Shown piece by piece: positions 1 through 11,345 of a stretch of 64,000 nt of DNA. The translations under genes were made by a program, and so were the position numbers. This DNA is from Anthoceros angustus (Eukaryota > Streptophyta > Anthocerotopsida > Anthocerotales > Anthocerotaceae), in contig MU008153.1 of the NCBI GenBank assembly GCA_010909165.1, forward strand, positions 558,001-622,000, given 5' to 3'. The notes under the pieces are model-generated. The model saw nothing but the letters and a program-made list of their open reading frames with translations, had not been told where the DNA came from and searched no databases. Positions within the stretch are counted from its first letter, which is position 1. Every line of letters begins with the position of its first letter.

Positions 1-2640
1 TAGTGAAGTGGAGAATTTGAAACCAGCATCCCATATTACACCGGTATGCAGATAAGGAGAGTGGACGAGGCATGGGCAAATTATTTGGCTCGTGTAATAT
101 CGAAGGGAAGGATTGAGGAGGGCGTGTTGCCTCTCCTTTGCATGATCGACCGCAGTGTGACAACCTCGAGTTGGATGGAAAAGGTTCGGGCGAAGAAATA
201 TGTTATGGGCGTTCTTGGTGGGAACCATACCTTTGCGCCATGAAACATTTGGCGATATATCTCGAAAACACAATATGTGGAAGCTCATGTATCTTGTGGG
301 GTGTGATGGCGGAAATGCAGTCGGCAACCACTGTCGATGTCGGACAAAGGAAGAAGATGTCCTTCATTGAGCGGTCGGTACTTGAGGGACGAACTACTTA
401 TTGCCAGGCGAGATGATGTCCAGATGACCATGAATTGGAAATTCAACCTATACCGTGTATTGGGCTTGATTGAGGGCACGGAGGTCGGGAAGGCGATGTT
501 TACAAGCGAATAAGGTGGACAATCGGACCCACATCTTATGCATTGCGGGAGGAAGGTTTGGGACAACGTGGATCGAATATTTTCAAAATGGGAGGTGGAG
601 AATTGCGGAGAAAAACATGTTCTGAACAAGTAAGAAGGGCAAAGGCAAGCGGAAGGTACAAGAGGAGGCTCGGGTTGTTGACATTTTTACGTGGAAGAAG
701 GATATGCTAGCAAAGCCGTGGAAATCGTTCAAGGATTCCAGTGGAGAGTGCGGTCGTGGATACTCATCACAGAAGGTGTTGGCAGTATTATCGACCTAAA
801 AGGTATGGATGAGGAGATTACCTTACGGAAGAAGTTTCATGTTATACAAGTGGCTATGGTAAAACACTTGGGCTGCTCATCATTCGAAGAGGTTAGGTGG
901 AATATCCTTTGCATTTGACGAAATGATAGCTCGGTTCAGACGGCATTATTTGGGAAGGTGTGCCATACTACCCATCGTTTTCTAATTCTCTCATATGTCG
1001 TGCATTACAAACCCTAACGTTCTTGCGGTGCGCCGGTGGCGAGGCCACTTCCACATGTGATGTGGGGACTTGCCAGGGCGCCGGCCGGCGCCATCTATCC
1101 ACTCCATAGACAAGGCTTGAGGCGCCGGTGGCGCGCTCTCAGCCCCTGAGATCTACGGGTGCATAATGTTTCACTGCATCTGTGTATATGCACTTACTCG
1201 TTTTGCCCTGCGCAATTGAAGGATATAGACAACTTGCGAAAATGCCGGAGGACTTTAGAATTTCATTTTAGATCAATAATTGGAAGAGTTTGGAAGAAGC
1301 GGGCGTATCTGAGATCTTCATGAAGGGCTGCACATTTTCTTGTTCTGTGGTGAGGTTCATTACCAAGTGGAAGCGAGATATTTTGGAGATGCGGGGCTAC
1401 CTTGGTGAGGAGGTACACCACATTAGTCATGGATGTGCCCGGAGGCTTTGATATTGGGCCTATGGACAAGCGGATGGATGCCACTATGTTGAGTACATTT
1501 CAGATTTTCATGAGAAAACTACAAGCGAACTTCGCATGATTGTCATGCATGGAGTGGAGGAAGCCCACACGGAATCGATCGCAGTGGTGTAAGAAGGGTG
1601 GCTGGTGTCTTTCGTGTGGGATAAAACTAACATGAGCAATGATAGGGGATTTGAAAGCGATGGAGTATGTGGAGCCGGATGGGGCTTGAAGATGGGTGTT
1701 CAAAGGATCGAGCTCGATGATGCCGAATGCCATGCATGGCACTTTTAACAATGGGAGGTCCGTCATAGGCCATGACAACATGGTAAAGCGGTGTACTTGT
1801 CCCATGACAAGTTGGTGGTATGCCCATACCAAAGGCCTCTTGGGGCGATGATGAAATTGATCAAGACCTTCTCAAAAGAAGGAGGCGGGTGGTGGGCGCA
1901 TGCTCGGGAGTGGCACAGTATTAGCTTGCTGTGGAAGCAGCGCCATCGCCAGGCGGACTTACGGTGTCTTTGGATACATCCCCAGCGCATCCACGGATCG
2001 AGGTTCTCCGGATCTTGAAGAAGAGCTTACCTTGAGCCCCATCGCAGGCCCTTCAGGCAAAGGAGGTTTGTATAAGTGAAAAGGATTGTTCAAAGGCCCA
2101 AGTTGTTTCTTTGAGTGCCGGAGGATGAAGACGAGCAGGCGGTGTTGGAGGAAGGACAAGCCTGGATACCATATGGCAACCTCCCACGTCGTCGGCGTCC
2201 AAGCGGAGGTTAACAACGGCGCTTTGGGTGAGAATGGCAGTTTGTGAAGAAGCTGGGCGTATCGAAACCTAGCGTAGTTTTAGATTACTACATTCGGGGC
2301 CCAGTTGAGACCCGAATAGCCCGCAGTAACCGGATCCAATGTATTAGGATTCCGGACATAAACTTCATTATGCCATGTGTCTATCGGTGCCATTTTGCGA
2401 AGTGCACATTTAAAACGTCCCTCTTCCATCATGGCTTCCAGCGGCCAGCCGCGCCACCACCACTCATGTTGTGTGTATGCCTCAATTGTGTTGTTCATGA
2501 CTTAGTCGGGGGCCAAGAATGGTCCATTGTCGAGAGGCCTTGATGGCTTTGTGATTTAGATCAGTGATTTTCGTCAAAGGGGTTACGCAACAGGAAGGGG
2601 TTCGTATATAAACCTCCTTGCAATTACCATGTTTCAAATT
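1..2640. other. Decayed repeat-like sequence, no intact gene
   Basis: No open frame here is longer than about 110 codons and none shows a recognisable domain. Several plus-strand frames read like a coding sequence broken by stops and shifts, for example around 46-240, 420-630 and 690-915, which suggests an old transposable element whose family I cannot name. A perfect 16-base palindrome, GGCGCCGGCCGGCGCC, lies at 1077-1092 between two copies of gcgccggtggcg (near 1030 and 1120). The AT-rich end near 2640-2690 (aaataaagttgttgttg) resembles the 3' tail of the LINE at 11.08 kb. Confidence 0.4.
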
Positions 2641-2974
2641 TATTTATCTCCACCCAAGAGGATGTAAATAAAGTTGTTGTTGTAACTCGATCGGTACCCT
2701 ATTTATACATCTCATAGGTTTCCTCGCTACGGTGTGAGAATGATATCCACTTTATTCTTAAAGCGGTGATCCTCACCTCCCTTCTAACTCTGGTTTATTA
2801 TTGAGTCTATTTACGTTAAGGTTTTGACTCTTGGCTTGGATATTCTCACTACTTCTTGGGCTAAGAAGGCTAAGGTTTGGGCCGTGGTCAAATTGGTTTC
2901 CTACTAATACTTTGGACAATATTTTTCCCTTGAATATTATTGATGAGGCTCGACATAGGAAGAATCATGTCTCG

Positions 2975-3515
2975 CTTTATGGACTTTAAGCGCATGTCAT
3001 GCATGATACTAATCTGCACTTGGGTTTAGTGTTTGATTAGCATTAATTAATTAATTACTTACTTACTTATAAGTGGTCGTCTTTAATTTCCTCACAACAC
3101 CGCTGGTGCATGCTGGGACAAGTTATGATATGAGCTTGTCCTCTGAAAGGGTCTATATATACTAACCCTTGGCGTCAATTCCTAAGATATCCTATCAACG
3201 TATGGGAAATATCCTAAGAATACACTATAATATGCAAGGAATATGCTAAAGCATATATGAACTTATCCACTTAGCTATTATATCCTAAGAATACACTATA
3301 TATGCAAGGAATATGCTAAAGCATATTACTTGAGCTTATTCACTTAGCTATTGCTAACTATGTTTAATTAACACTAATCAACGCTTAATTAACATAAGTG
3401 CTTTAGATTAATTAATATTAAATACTTACTTATAGATCGTGTAGATTAATTAATGCTAATCAAATACTAAACCCAAGTGCAAAGATTAGTGTCACATGGC
3501 GTGGTCATGATACAG
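2975..3515. mobile_element. Foldback or MITE-like element with inverted arms
   Basis: Arms at about 3008-3050 and 3446-3490 are reverse complements with few mismatches. Read inward, both run actaatct(tt)gcacttgggtttag followed by a tttgattagcattaattaa segment. The interior is AT-rich and holds two 71-base direct repeats, with no open frame. This is the architecture of a non-autonomous DNA transposon or foldback element. Exact ends and a target-site duplication could not be fixed, so the outer limits are approximate and the superfamily is unknown. Confidence 0.6.
3211..3352. repeat. Two-copy 71-base tandem repeat
   Basis: The block beginning atcctaagaatacactata recurs at 3211 and 3282, followed in both copies by tatgcaaggaatatgctaaa and then a cacttagctatt segment. 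Each unit contains the small hairpin ATATGCtaaaGCATAT. It lies inside the foldback element. Confidence 0.75.
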
Positions 3516-3956
3516 TGCTTAATTCATATAAGCCCTTCTCAACAAACAACCAAGCAAAACAAATTTAATGCAAATATAGGTGCAAACCAATTTCCCCGAT
3601 AATGTGAGACTCCTAATCAAAACATTATCATTAGTAGGACTACGCGTACACACCTCATGTAGCGCATTGTGCAAAAAGCAATCTTCTTCGGGAATGTCGT
3701 CCAGAGGTTATGAACATTGTCCATGAGTGGAAGGTTGTCTTCAGCATCCTCATGCGCATGGGCAACATGTCATTTGGACTACTCTCCCCCCCAGCCGGTT
3801 GCTCGCTGTTTTCTTCTTGCCTTCTTGAGCTGCCTCTTCATGTGATGGTTCATCCATGAGTGGGTTATGCGGAACTTCTCCTTTGTGCGTGTGAAAGCAA
3901 ACACATGTTGTGATGCCTCGAACAACTCCTTTAGGCCTGCGTTGCTCTTCAACTCA
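3516..3956. other. Intergenic, nothing recognised
   Basis: This stretch lies between the foldback element and the copia remnant. I see no open frame of useful length, no RNA gene and no clear repeat unit. Confidence 0.4.
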
Positions 3957-4151
3957 TGTTGTTACCATAATGATCATGACAGACGGAGAAATAATAGGAT
4001 TAGGGCAGTTCGGTGAGCGACATAAGTAGTTTGTATAGTTACAAATAAACTGAACGATACTTAAGGCAGTTTAATTGCTAATCAAACTTGTATATAAGGA
4101 GTTCACGACACGAATAAAAACGCCTTTTTTCTCGAGCTACTTGCTTCTATA

Positions 4152-4163
4152 TGGTATCGAGCC
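4152..4163 (+). other. Putative tRNA-iMet primer-binding site
   Basis: The sequence tggtatcgagcc differs from the common plant copia primer-binding site TGGTATCAGAGC mainly by a local shift or loss of one base. Its place just after an LTR-like segment and before gag supports the reading. Confidence 0.5.
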
Positions 4164-4259
4164 TCGTTGTTCCCACGCCGCTTGACACCTCGAGGCTTGG
4201 GTTGTAGCGGCCGGGCTTCATGGCACGAAGCACATCATCACACCCGGACATCAGGCCAC

Positions 4260-4830
4260 AGACCGGCAAGATGCGCGACGCGCGCCCGACCTCCTGCGCA
4301 CCGCAGCGCCACCACCACGCCTCGCAAACAGCCTGCGGTGATTGCGCAGCGCCACCACCACGCCTCGCAAACAAACCTGCGGTGATTGCGCAAAGCACTT
4401 CGGATCCGAATTCACCTCGCCGGACCAAAACATGCAGCTGCCACCGCAGCGCTTTGAACCGTCTGAGGCGTCGGTTTGAGCTCTTCCCCGTGGATCACCT
4501 TGAGTCCAGATAATTCGGCTCGAGTCCCGGATGGAATCATAACCGCCATGATGCGCGACACGAGCACAAGTCGCCGTCGATGTCGCACCGCAGCGCCACC
4601 ACCACGCCTCGCAAACAAACCTGCGGTGATTGCGCAAAGCACTTCGAATCCGGGTCACCTCTCACATCGGACCCAAAACATGCAGCCGCACCGCTCTGAA
4701 CCGTCTGAGGCGTCGGTTTGAGCTCTTCCCCGTGGATCACCTTCGAGTCCAGATAATTCGGCTCGAGTCCCAGATGGAGATCATAACCGCCATGATGCGC
4801 GACCTGAGCACAAGTCGCCGTCAGTAATCT
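4260..4830 (+). repeat. About 243-base tandem repeat in the copia leader
   Basis: A unit containing ctgcggtgattgcgcaaag, then ggtttgagctcttccccgtg, then tgatgcgcgac is present twice in full, with its start at 4377 and again at 4621. A partial extra copy of the cgcagcgccaccaccacg block lies upstream near 4303-4370. The spacing is 241 to 244 bases. The repeat opens frames on both strands that look like genes but have no domain. Confidence 0.8.
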
Positions 4831-4898
4831 GCACACCGCACATGCTTGCTTTCGATCCCTTGCAGAAACACAATCCCCAGAGGCGAAAGGCAATAACC

Positions 4899-5690
4899 AT
4901 GGCAACCAATCTAGTAGTTAGCACTTCGATCGTTAACACAACGAAGGTAGAGTTCAGGGACCGAGACAGGTTCACCGGCAACGACTACAATACCTGGCAG
5001 ATGCGAATTACGGCACTGTTGGAGGAGCACGATCTCATGGGGATCGTCAAAGGTATAGTCACCCAACCCACAACTGCAGGAGGCGCCACAGCCAACCAGA
5101 TTGCGGCCTGGGTAAAGAAAGACAAAAGAGCAATCAGCATCTTGTTCTCGACACTAGACAAAAATGCTCCAGACACTCAAGGTCGAAACCGCCCACGAGA
5201 TCCGGAAAGTGTTCAAAGACATGTTCGCACAAAGCTCCATGTCAATTGTAAATGCCACACGGCAATTCTATCTGCTGAGAATGAAAGAAAGCGAAACAGT
5301 TGAGCAACACGTGCACAACTTCAGATCTGCAAAGAGCAAAACTTGCATCCAGCGGTACCACACTAAACGAGTACCAAGCAGCAATTGCCTTACTAAGGTC
5401 CCTTCCCACATCATATAGAACATTTGTGAGCTCGCAAAGTTCAGCCCTTCACCAGGCTCAAAGTGCAGCTCAAGCAGGATCGATACCTGTATACACATTC
5501 GCAGAAGTCCTCGGAGCACTCTTAGAAGAAGAAGTCAGCCGAACAACAACTCATAGGCCTGCAACTGGGCCTAACCACGCACTCTTCACATCAAGAGGCC
5601 GTGGAGCTCGAGGCTTAAAACAACTCCTCAAGTTGCAAGCCACAGGCAAGCAACACAAGGCAACTTCAATTTATGATGGTCAAGAGGTGG
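4899..5690 (+). pseudogene. Broken copia gag polyprotein (UBN2-like)
   Basis: An ATG at 4899 opens a frame whose first 90 or so residues have the copia gag hallmark: FTGNDYNTWQMRITALLEEH, then a low-complexity stretch, then residues 65-85 resembling the usual start of the UBN2 helical domain. The frame then shifts near 5150 to one containing the TAHEIRKVFKDMF segment (WxxLxxxY-like region). It shifts again near 5320 to one containing LLRSLPTSYRTFVSS, the conserved L-x-S-L-P-x-S-(Y/F) motif of gag. At least two frameshifts make it non-functional. No CCHC zinc knuckle remains. Family assignment is good. Whether any product is made is doubtful. Confidence 0.75.
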
Positions 5691-6115
5691 TGATGGGTCC
5701 CTCCTATAGACCTAGGTGTTACGATTTTTGGTCCAAGTTCAATTGGACTTTTTGCCTCTTCCCACGCCACCAAGAGGATGGGTCTTGCTAGTGCTGTCTT
5801 TGGGCTCTATCTGGGATGAATATTCATGATATCAACCTCCCAGGCATCTTTTCACACCGGTCACACCCTCCACTATTTATGGTGCTGAGGTTTGGGGCCC
5901 GGGTCTTTTCTCTTCTTCTTGGGCTAAGGTGGAAAAAGTACAAAGCTCCTTTCTCCGTGCTCACATTGCCTGTAAGCGTTCAACCCCTTACTGTAAACGA
6001 TCTGGACTTGGAAACCCCTGTTGGGATGTGCCTGGAAGTGTTTTTTCTGTTTTTTTTGGTCGAGTGTGGTGTGAAAATAAGTCAGGTTGACAGTAGGCAG
6101 AGGTATTTATAGAAG
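5691..6115 (+). mobile_element. LINE (non-LTR) reverse transcriptase C-terminal relic
   Basis: In the frame containing 5879 the translation reads YGAEVWGPGLFSSSWAKVEK, then VQSSFLRAHIACKRSTPY. This matches the conserved tail of plant LINE reverse transcriptases (YGxEVWG, then a W-x-x-(I/V)-E-x-V-Q-x-x-F-L segment, then STPY). Upstream, near 5765, another frame gives ATKRMGLASAVFGL, like the preceding helix of the same domain. Stops and frame changes separate the pieces, so this is a dead fragment. It begins where the copia gag breaks off, which suggests one element inserted into or recombined with the other. Confidence 0.65.
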
Positions 6116-6232
6116 AAATGTCCTTGGCCTATGGTTTTCTTGTTTTGATTTTTAGGTTAGAAAATAAATGGTGAATTTGGTGTTCCTTGGCCCATGGACT
6201 TGGATGTCCACCAAAAGTCTATATATGTGAGA

Positions 6233-6930
6233 TAGGGGGTTGGAATAATTAGAGTGTGATAGGTCTATAAGTTTGGGGTCGACCGGAGCGTGAATGAGTG
6301 TGGGGTTGTGGATTGGGATGTGGGAAGCGGTCGTGAGGTCGAGCAGGAGTAGGGAACACAGGAAACTTAACCCTAGGAAATAATCCGTTCAGCGAGGCCT
6401 GCGTGGAGGCGGGAGTCGGTGGCGGCAGGCGGTTCGGAGGAGGAGGCGGGAGTCGGTGGCGGCAGGCGGCGATGCGATCTGCGGGAGGCGCGGGCGCACC
6501 CACGGAAGGAAGGAGCTCGAACCCCCAGTGACATCGCGGAGGAGGAGGAGGAAGGCGCACAGACGGTGGCGCTCTTGAGGTAGGGGGTTGGAATAATTAG
6601 AGTGTGATATAAGTTTGGGGTCGACCGGAGCGTATGAATGAGTGTGGGGTTGTGGATTGGGATGTGGGAAGCGGTCGTAGAGGTCGAGCAGGAGTAGGGA
6701 ACACAGGAAACTTAACCCTAGGAAATAGCAATCCGTTCAAAGGCGGGCGGCGGAGCGGGGCAGCGGCGGAGGCGCGATGAGGAGGCGGGAGTCGGTGGCG
6801 GCAGGCGGCAGTCGATGCGGGAGGCGGGCGCACGGAAGGAGCTCCGAACCCCCAGTGACATCGCGGAGGAGGAGGAAGGCGCGGCACGGCGCTCCTTCGA
6901 GGAGGTAGGAACCACAGGACCCCAGTCGCG
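6233..6930. repeat. Tandem duplication, period 348 bases
   Basis: The segment starting gggggttggaataattagag appears at 6235 and again at 6583. Both copies continue with ggggtcgaccggagcg, ggattgggatgtgggaagcg, caggagtagggaacacagg, cggcaggcgg and ccccagtgacatcgcggagg. Small indels separate the copies. A shorter third relative of the ggcgggagtcggtggcggc block occurs near 7590-7625. Open frames on the minus strand here are rich in Pro and Arg and are products of the GC-rich repeat, not genes. Confidence 0.8.
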
Positions 6931-9900
6931 GTGGCGTTGGTTTGGTGCGAGGCGGAGGCTGAGAGGATGGCGCCCAAGGTCACCTGTGTGCAATGGCGAA
7001 CATGGATCATTGGAAAGTTCGGTGGAGGCTGGTGAAGGAGGAGGCGGGTTTCATGGAAGAACGGTGGAATTACATGAACTTGGGGTGTGCGTGTGCGTCA
7101 CGAAGGACAAACGGCCAGGCGGGGGATTTAAAGCGCGATTGGGACACAGGTGGTTAGGAGGTGTATGGGCGATGAGGAGGAGGCGGGCGGTTTGGTGATG
7201 GGCCGTCCGGAAAAGAAGCCTGACAGCAGCCGCCACAGTTAAGCGGGCGTAATTCGCGAACCAGGTGGTTGACGAGGGATTTGTAGCAGTTGGTTGATGG
7301 AGTCGGCGGTGGCTCCTATGTTTCTGCTGACACAAGCGGGATTATTTGTCGACCACTTCTTTGTTCCTTCATGAAGTGGTCAAGGCGATCGATTGAGGCG
7401 AATTCTCTTGACAAGTTGTGTGAAGAGAGGTTGAACTGATTTCTCTACCCTCGGCCCTCTAATCTCACCATTTCGGTCCATCTTTATGTTTACGCTAACT
7501 CCGCCAGAGGTGGAGATTGTAGCCTCCCTCCACATGTGGAAGCCGGTTAGGGAGGTGAAGTGGGCGGAGGAGCCCAAGGAGGAAAAATCGGATAGGCGGG
7601 AGTCGGTGGCGGCAGGCGGTTCGGAGGAAGAAGGAAATTCCCAGCAAAGAGGAAGGCCGGGGTGAAGGCGGGCATCGGAAAAAGGTGAAGGCGGGGCGTC
7701 ACCAGTCAGCAGGCGCGCGCTCTGAAAATGAAAGCCAAGCGGCGGTTGGAGGTGGCGAAGAGGAGGCGCGATCCGAGGACAATTTCTTGACGGATGCGGA
7801 TGATGAATCAACTCGGAGGGTTTAGGTGACCTCGAGCGGACCCCCTCGGCATGGGAAGAGATTTTCAAGGGACTCCAGCAGCGGTGGATGCAACCGAATT
7901 GGTGAGGTGCGCACCTTCTGGGAGGAAAGTTCTCGACGGAGGATGGCGTCGGCGGGGCCGCCACAACAAGTGGACTTGCGGGAGGCGTCGTGATGATCCG
8001 GGCCCAAGCGGTTGTTGGATCAAGCGGCTTTAGCTCTCACGGCTCGATGTGCGGGCGGCGGAGGAAGTGGTGAAGGCGGGTTTGTGAAGGAGGCCAAGCG
8101 CAAGCAAGCGAGGAAGACAAGCGGAACCTAGAAATAAGGGCCAAGATTCAAGAAGATTTGCGGGGCCGGGAGAAGTTGCAAGCCATGAGCGGCGGAAGCA
8201 CTCATGGCTCAAATTAAGGATGCCCAGGCGAACCGGGAGATGCGGGAGTTGTTGCGAGCCGGGAGGCGAGGCGGCCTCGGTGGAAAAGGCCCATAAGCTA
8301 GCGGCGGTATAAGCGGGCGGGATGAGGCACGTGGCGGGCGAGAAAAGACAAAGGGAAGAAGGCGGGGTAGCGGGACCACGGCGGAGTAGCGGAAGGAACT
8401 ACCGCGGAAGGAAGCGACAGCAGGTGGCGAAACCTCACCTACCAGGTTCTTTGAGCGAGCACGGTCGTGGAGTCCACTACATGGTCGGCACCGACATTGG
8501 CGCATCAACCGGAAGCGGCGGGGCGGGGCGGGGCGACGTGGCGCCTCGCGAGGACATGGCGAGCAACGGTGTAGCCTACGGGAGGAGGGTAAGCACCTCG
8601 GTACGGGGGTCCTATTATATTCGGCACATGGATGAGAAACTTATGTTCTGGTCTATATGTGAATGGAGGCAGCGTGCTTAACCTCCTTGTCCATGTGCGT
8701 GTGGAAATAGGAGGATCGGGGCCTACCTCTGCAAGTGAGGACCCAGTGCATACTTCTACCGCTGCGCCCGGGTGTGGGGTTGGCTCCCTATTATGCGGAG
8801 GCGACTTTGGAGGAGTTGAGTGAGGAGGAGGTCCGAGCTTGGGTGGACGAGGCAGTAATAATCCTCGGCAATAGGCGGCGGAAGATCACGGAAGCCCAGG
8901 CGGTACACCTCAAATTCGTCCAGCGGTGGCGGTGAGGTGGAAGTAGTGTGGGAGAACTGTCAGCAGGCGTGGCGGGAGGCTCGTGGCGGCGGCAATGGAG
9001 GGCGTGGCGGGCAGCCAAGTCGAGGTAGGCGAGATAAGCGTGGCGGTGATAGCATCCTAAAGATAATTTGGTTAGGGTGCTGCACTGGACCTAGGATCGC
9101 TCCGAATCGTGGGCGCGTCCCTTCATGATAGCCATCTTAAGACCTGAAAATCCGGGGCATGGCGCCCCAGCCGATGTATAAGAGGGGCAACTTATGTCCC
9201 TCACAGCAGATAACTCCTGGTTGAGATCCCCACGTTGCCTATGGCTGGTTGGAGACGTCCGATTGACAGAGGTGGTGTGCGCGAGGCGCTCCTAGGGGTG
9301 GTCGAGCTTGCTCCATGGGGGAGGAGGGTGATGGAGCAATCTTGGCGACAAGGAGGAAACCAAGGGATTGGCGGGGCGGGTGCGGAGCTTGCTCGTGCGC
9401 CTTTGTGGCCTTGAGGTTCTTCTTCCTTCACCTTGATCAGTTGTGTTCCGAAATCAGAGAGTGTTTGAGAGGATGGTTGGAAGCCTGCGGGCGAATTGAG
9501 GGAGAGAGAGGGAGAGAGAGAGAGAGAAGAGATCGGGTGAAGGAGAGATCAAATGCTGTACGCGATGCGAGGTGTGAGATCGTAAGTGGAAAGAGAAGGA
9601 GAGCGAATTGGGACGTTAACAGTGGAGAATTGTGTGTGTGGATTGTGAAACTCGAGCCGCTTGCGATGGAAAGTGCACAAGGAAACAACGTTTGGTGGAA
9701 ATCGTGGGTGTGGCGCCTTTTACGTGTGTGTGTGTGTGTGTGAGGAGGCGGATGTGAGGTATCCTAGGAACTTTGGTCCCTAGGAATCAGTGCGCATGAA
9801 GTGTGGAGTCGAGAATAACACGATCGTGCGTGGCCGCCGTGGCGAGGATCCATGGCGCGTGAGATGAGTTGCTAGGGTTTGGTGTGGGACCCACCTCGGT

Positions 9901-10160
9901 GGTTGTAGCAACTACCTGGTAGTAGTGAGAGTCACCGTGGTAGTGGCTCCGGAACGGGGGTCGTGGAACGAGATTTGCGGTCGGGAAGTTAGATCCGTGG
10001 TAGTTGGATAAGACAAGGGGTAGTCGTAGTTGAGTAGATAGGTGCGAAGTGGTAGCGGTCCGTCTAGGCTTAGGCAAAAGTTGGTAGTGATAGAAGATGG
10101 CGTCTTTTGGCACAAACCATTCCCTTGGGAGCGAATCCCGGGACTACAGCGACATTGAGG
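6931..10160. other. GC-rich tract without recognisable gene
   Basis: Many overlapping frames of 60 to 190 codons occur on both strands. They have biased Gly/Arg or Pro/Ser composition and no motif. Around 8195-8290 a plus-strand frame gives a charged helical stretch (MAQIKDAQANREMRELLRAG) that could be a leftover of a gag or other coiled coil, but it soon meets stops. Simple repeats are a GA-rich run at about 9500-9535 and a (TG)n run at about 9720-9742. I cannot support a gene here. Confidence 0.4.
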
Positions 10161-11090
10161 GTAAATGTGGACCTCACCGTGTCCCGACACGGGTTTACGA
10201 CCACATTTACCTATCCTCCTTCTGAATTTTCGCCTTACCCTTGAACTTGATGGCCTCTTTTGCCTCCCTTGTTTTCTTTACCGCCTCCTCCTCCTTGACA
10301 TTGTTAACCCTTCCCCCTCCTCGGCCCCTACCATCTTCTTGCCTCTGGTCTTTTGCTTCCTTGACTCGGTGTTGATTCCCAAGCTTCTTTTCTTGGCTCT
10401 CCCAAGCGGTTGCTTGGCTTAAACGGCAAATTTGCACCCTTAGGCTCCCGGTTTGGCCAACTCCCCATTCTCCCCTTCCCTTTCTCATCTCCCTCCCAAC
10501 CACCTCATCCGTGGGACCTTAAATTAAGATATCTTCGTCTCACTTGGTTCCCCTTTCATTTGCCCCTCCCTAATGTCCAAACTCCGTTTCTACTAGGAGG
10601 AGTTTCGTGTCAATCCCCTCTAGGTTCCCCTACCATGTTACCTCAATTCCCTCTCTCCTTCAAGCTCCGCACTCTTATCGGTTAATTCCGTGTTAGCTCC
10701 ACTACCTCCGAATCGAGACCAACCGCTGGCTTAAGTCCACACCACCCCAAGCCGTGTTGCAAGCTCGCTCCCTTGACCACAGATCTAAATCACACTTCCT
10801 CTTCTATTGCCATGTCTATGCTCCTATTCGGGCTCGCTACACTCTTCTATTTAAGTGTGCTGGTTTTCCTTGCGTAGATTCTTCTCGTTTCATATTCTGA
10901 GCTCAACGGCCTATGTCTCTGAGCTTTTTGATTTTCTGCACCTAGTTGGACTCTTTACAATTGTTTTGCCTCTTATAGCTTTCCTTCCCTTTTTCCATCT
11001 TACACCGTCTTGTCTCTTTAGTTTAGATGTATATATTTTGTCTCTATATGTGTTCAATCAGAGCATTTCCATCCTCGGTGGAATAAATAA
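10161..11090 (+). mobile_element. LINE reverse transcriptase 3' relic (zf-RVT end)
   Basis: From 10700 the frame reads HYLRIETNRWLKSTPP, then SKSHFLFYCHVYAPIRARYT. This has the layout of the C-terminal zinc-binding end (zf-RVT) of plant LINE polyproteins: a basic R/K-W stretch, then H-F-L-F-x-C-x-x-Y-x-x-I-R. A one-base shift just before 10700 and a stop at 10898 break it, and the upstream cysteine pair is not visible. The segment ends with an AT-rich tail (aataaataaagttgttg) near 11080, as expected for a LINE 3' end. The 5' limit is a guess. Confidence 0.6.
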
Positions 11091-11279
11091 AGTTGTTGGC
11101 GTTGTTGGTAGAGCGCAAAATCATCAACCCTCTGGGCTAGGCCAAATGGACACACATTTATAAGAACACCGTGATTAAGCATTCGGAGCTTGGATCGGTA
11201 CTTAGATGGGGTGCCTAAAGGGAGTGGATGCCCTTGGTGCAAGTAGCTTAGGCACACCATGGTACAAAGTTATTAAGTA

Positions 11280-11345
11280 CCAAGTCCCATGACGGAAACC
11301 CGTCCTTAGTGGACTTAAATAAAATTCTTCTTCTTCTTCTTCTCT
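11280..11345 (+). repeat. Dispersed repeat end, copy A
   Basis: The motif gtccttagtggacttaaat followed by aaaattcttcttcttctt matches, in reverse complement, the sequence at 22389-22447. The two copies lie 11 kb apart in opposite orientation, which marks a dispersed element end. A second relevant sign is the pyrimidine-rich (CTT)n run. The element's 5' limit is unknown. The preceding 200 bases may belong to it. Confidence 0.55.

Larger units (their letters stand above)
3957..5690 (+). mobile_element. Ty1/copia-type LTR retrotransposon remnant (5' part)
   Basis: The stretch before 4150 has LTR-like features: a possible TGTTGTTA start near 3957 and a TATA-like tatataagg near 4091. It is followed at 4152 by tggtatcgagcc, close to the TGGTATCAGAGC primer-binding site (initiator tRNA-Met) typical of plant copia elements. 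Next come a leader with long tandem repeats and then a broken gag. No protease, integrase, reverse transcriptase or 3' LTR is visible, so the element is truncated, probably by the LINE sequence that begins near 5690. The LTR borders are inferred, because no second LTR is present for comparison. Confidence 0.6.

Noticed and set aside
7380-7964. 194-codon minus-strand frame
   Set aside because: Its composition (Ser, Pro, Arg) follows the GC-rich repeat context. It has no motif and is overlapped by other frames of similar length.
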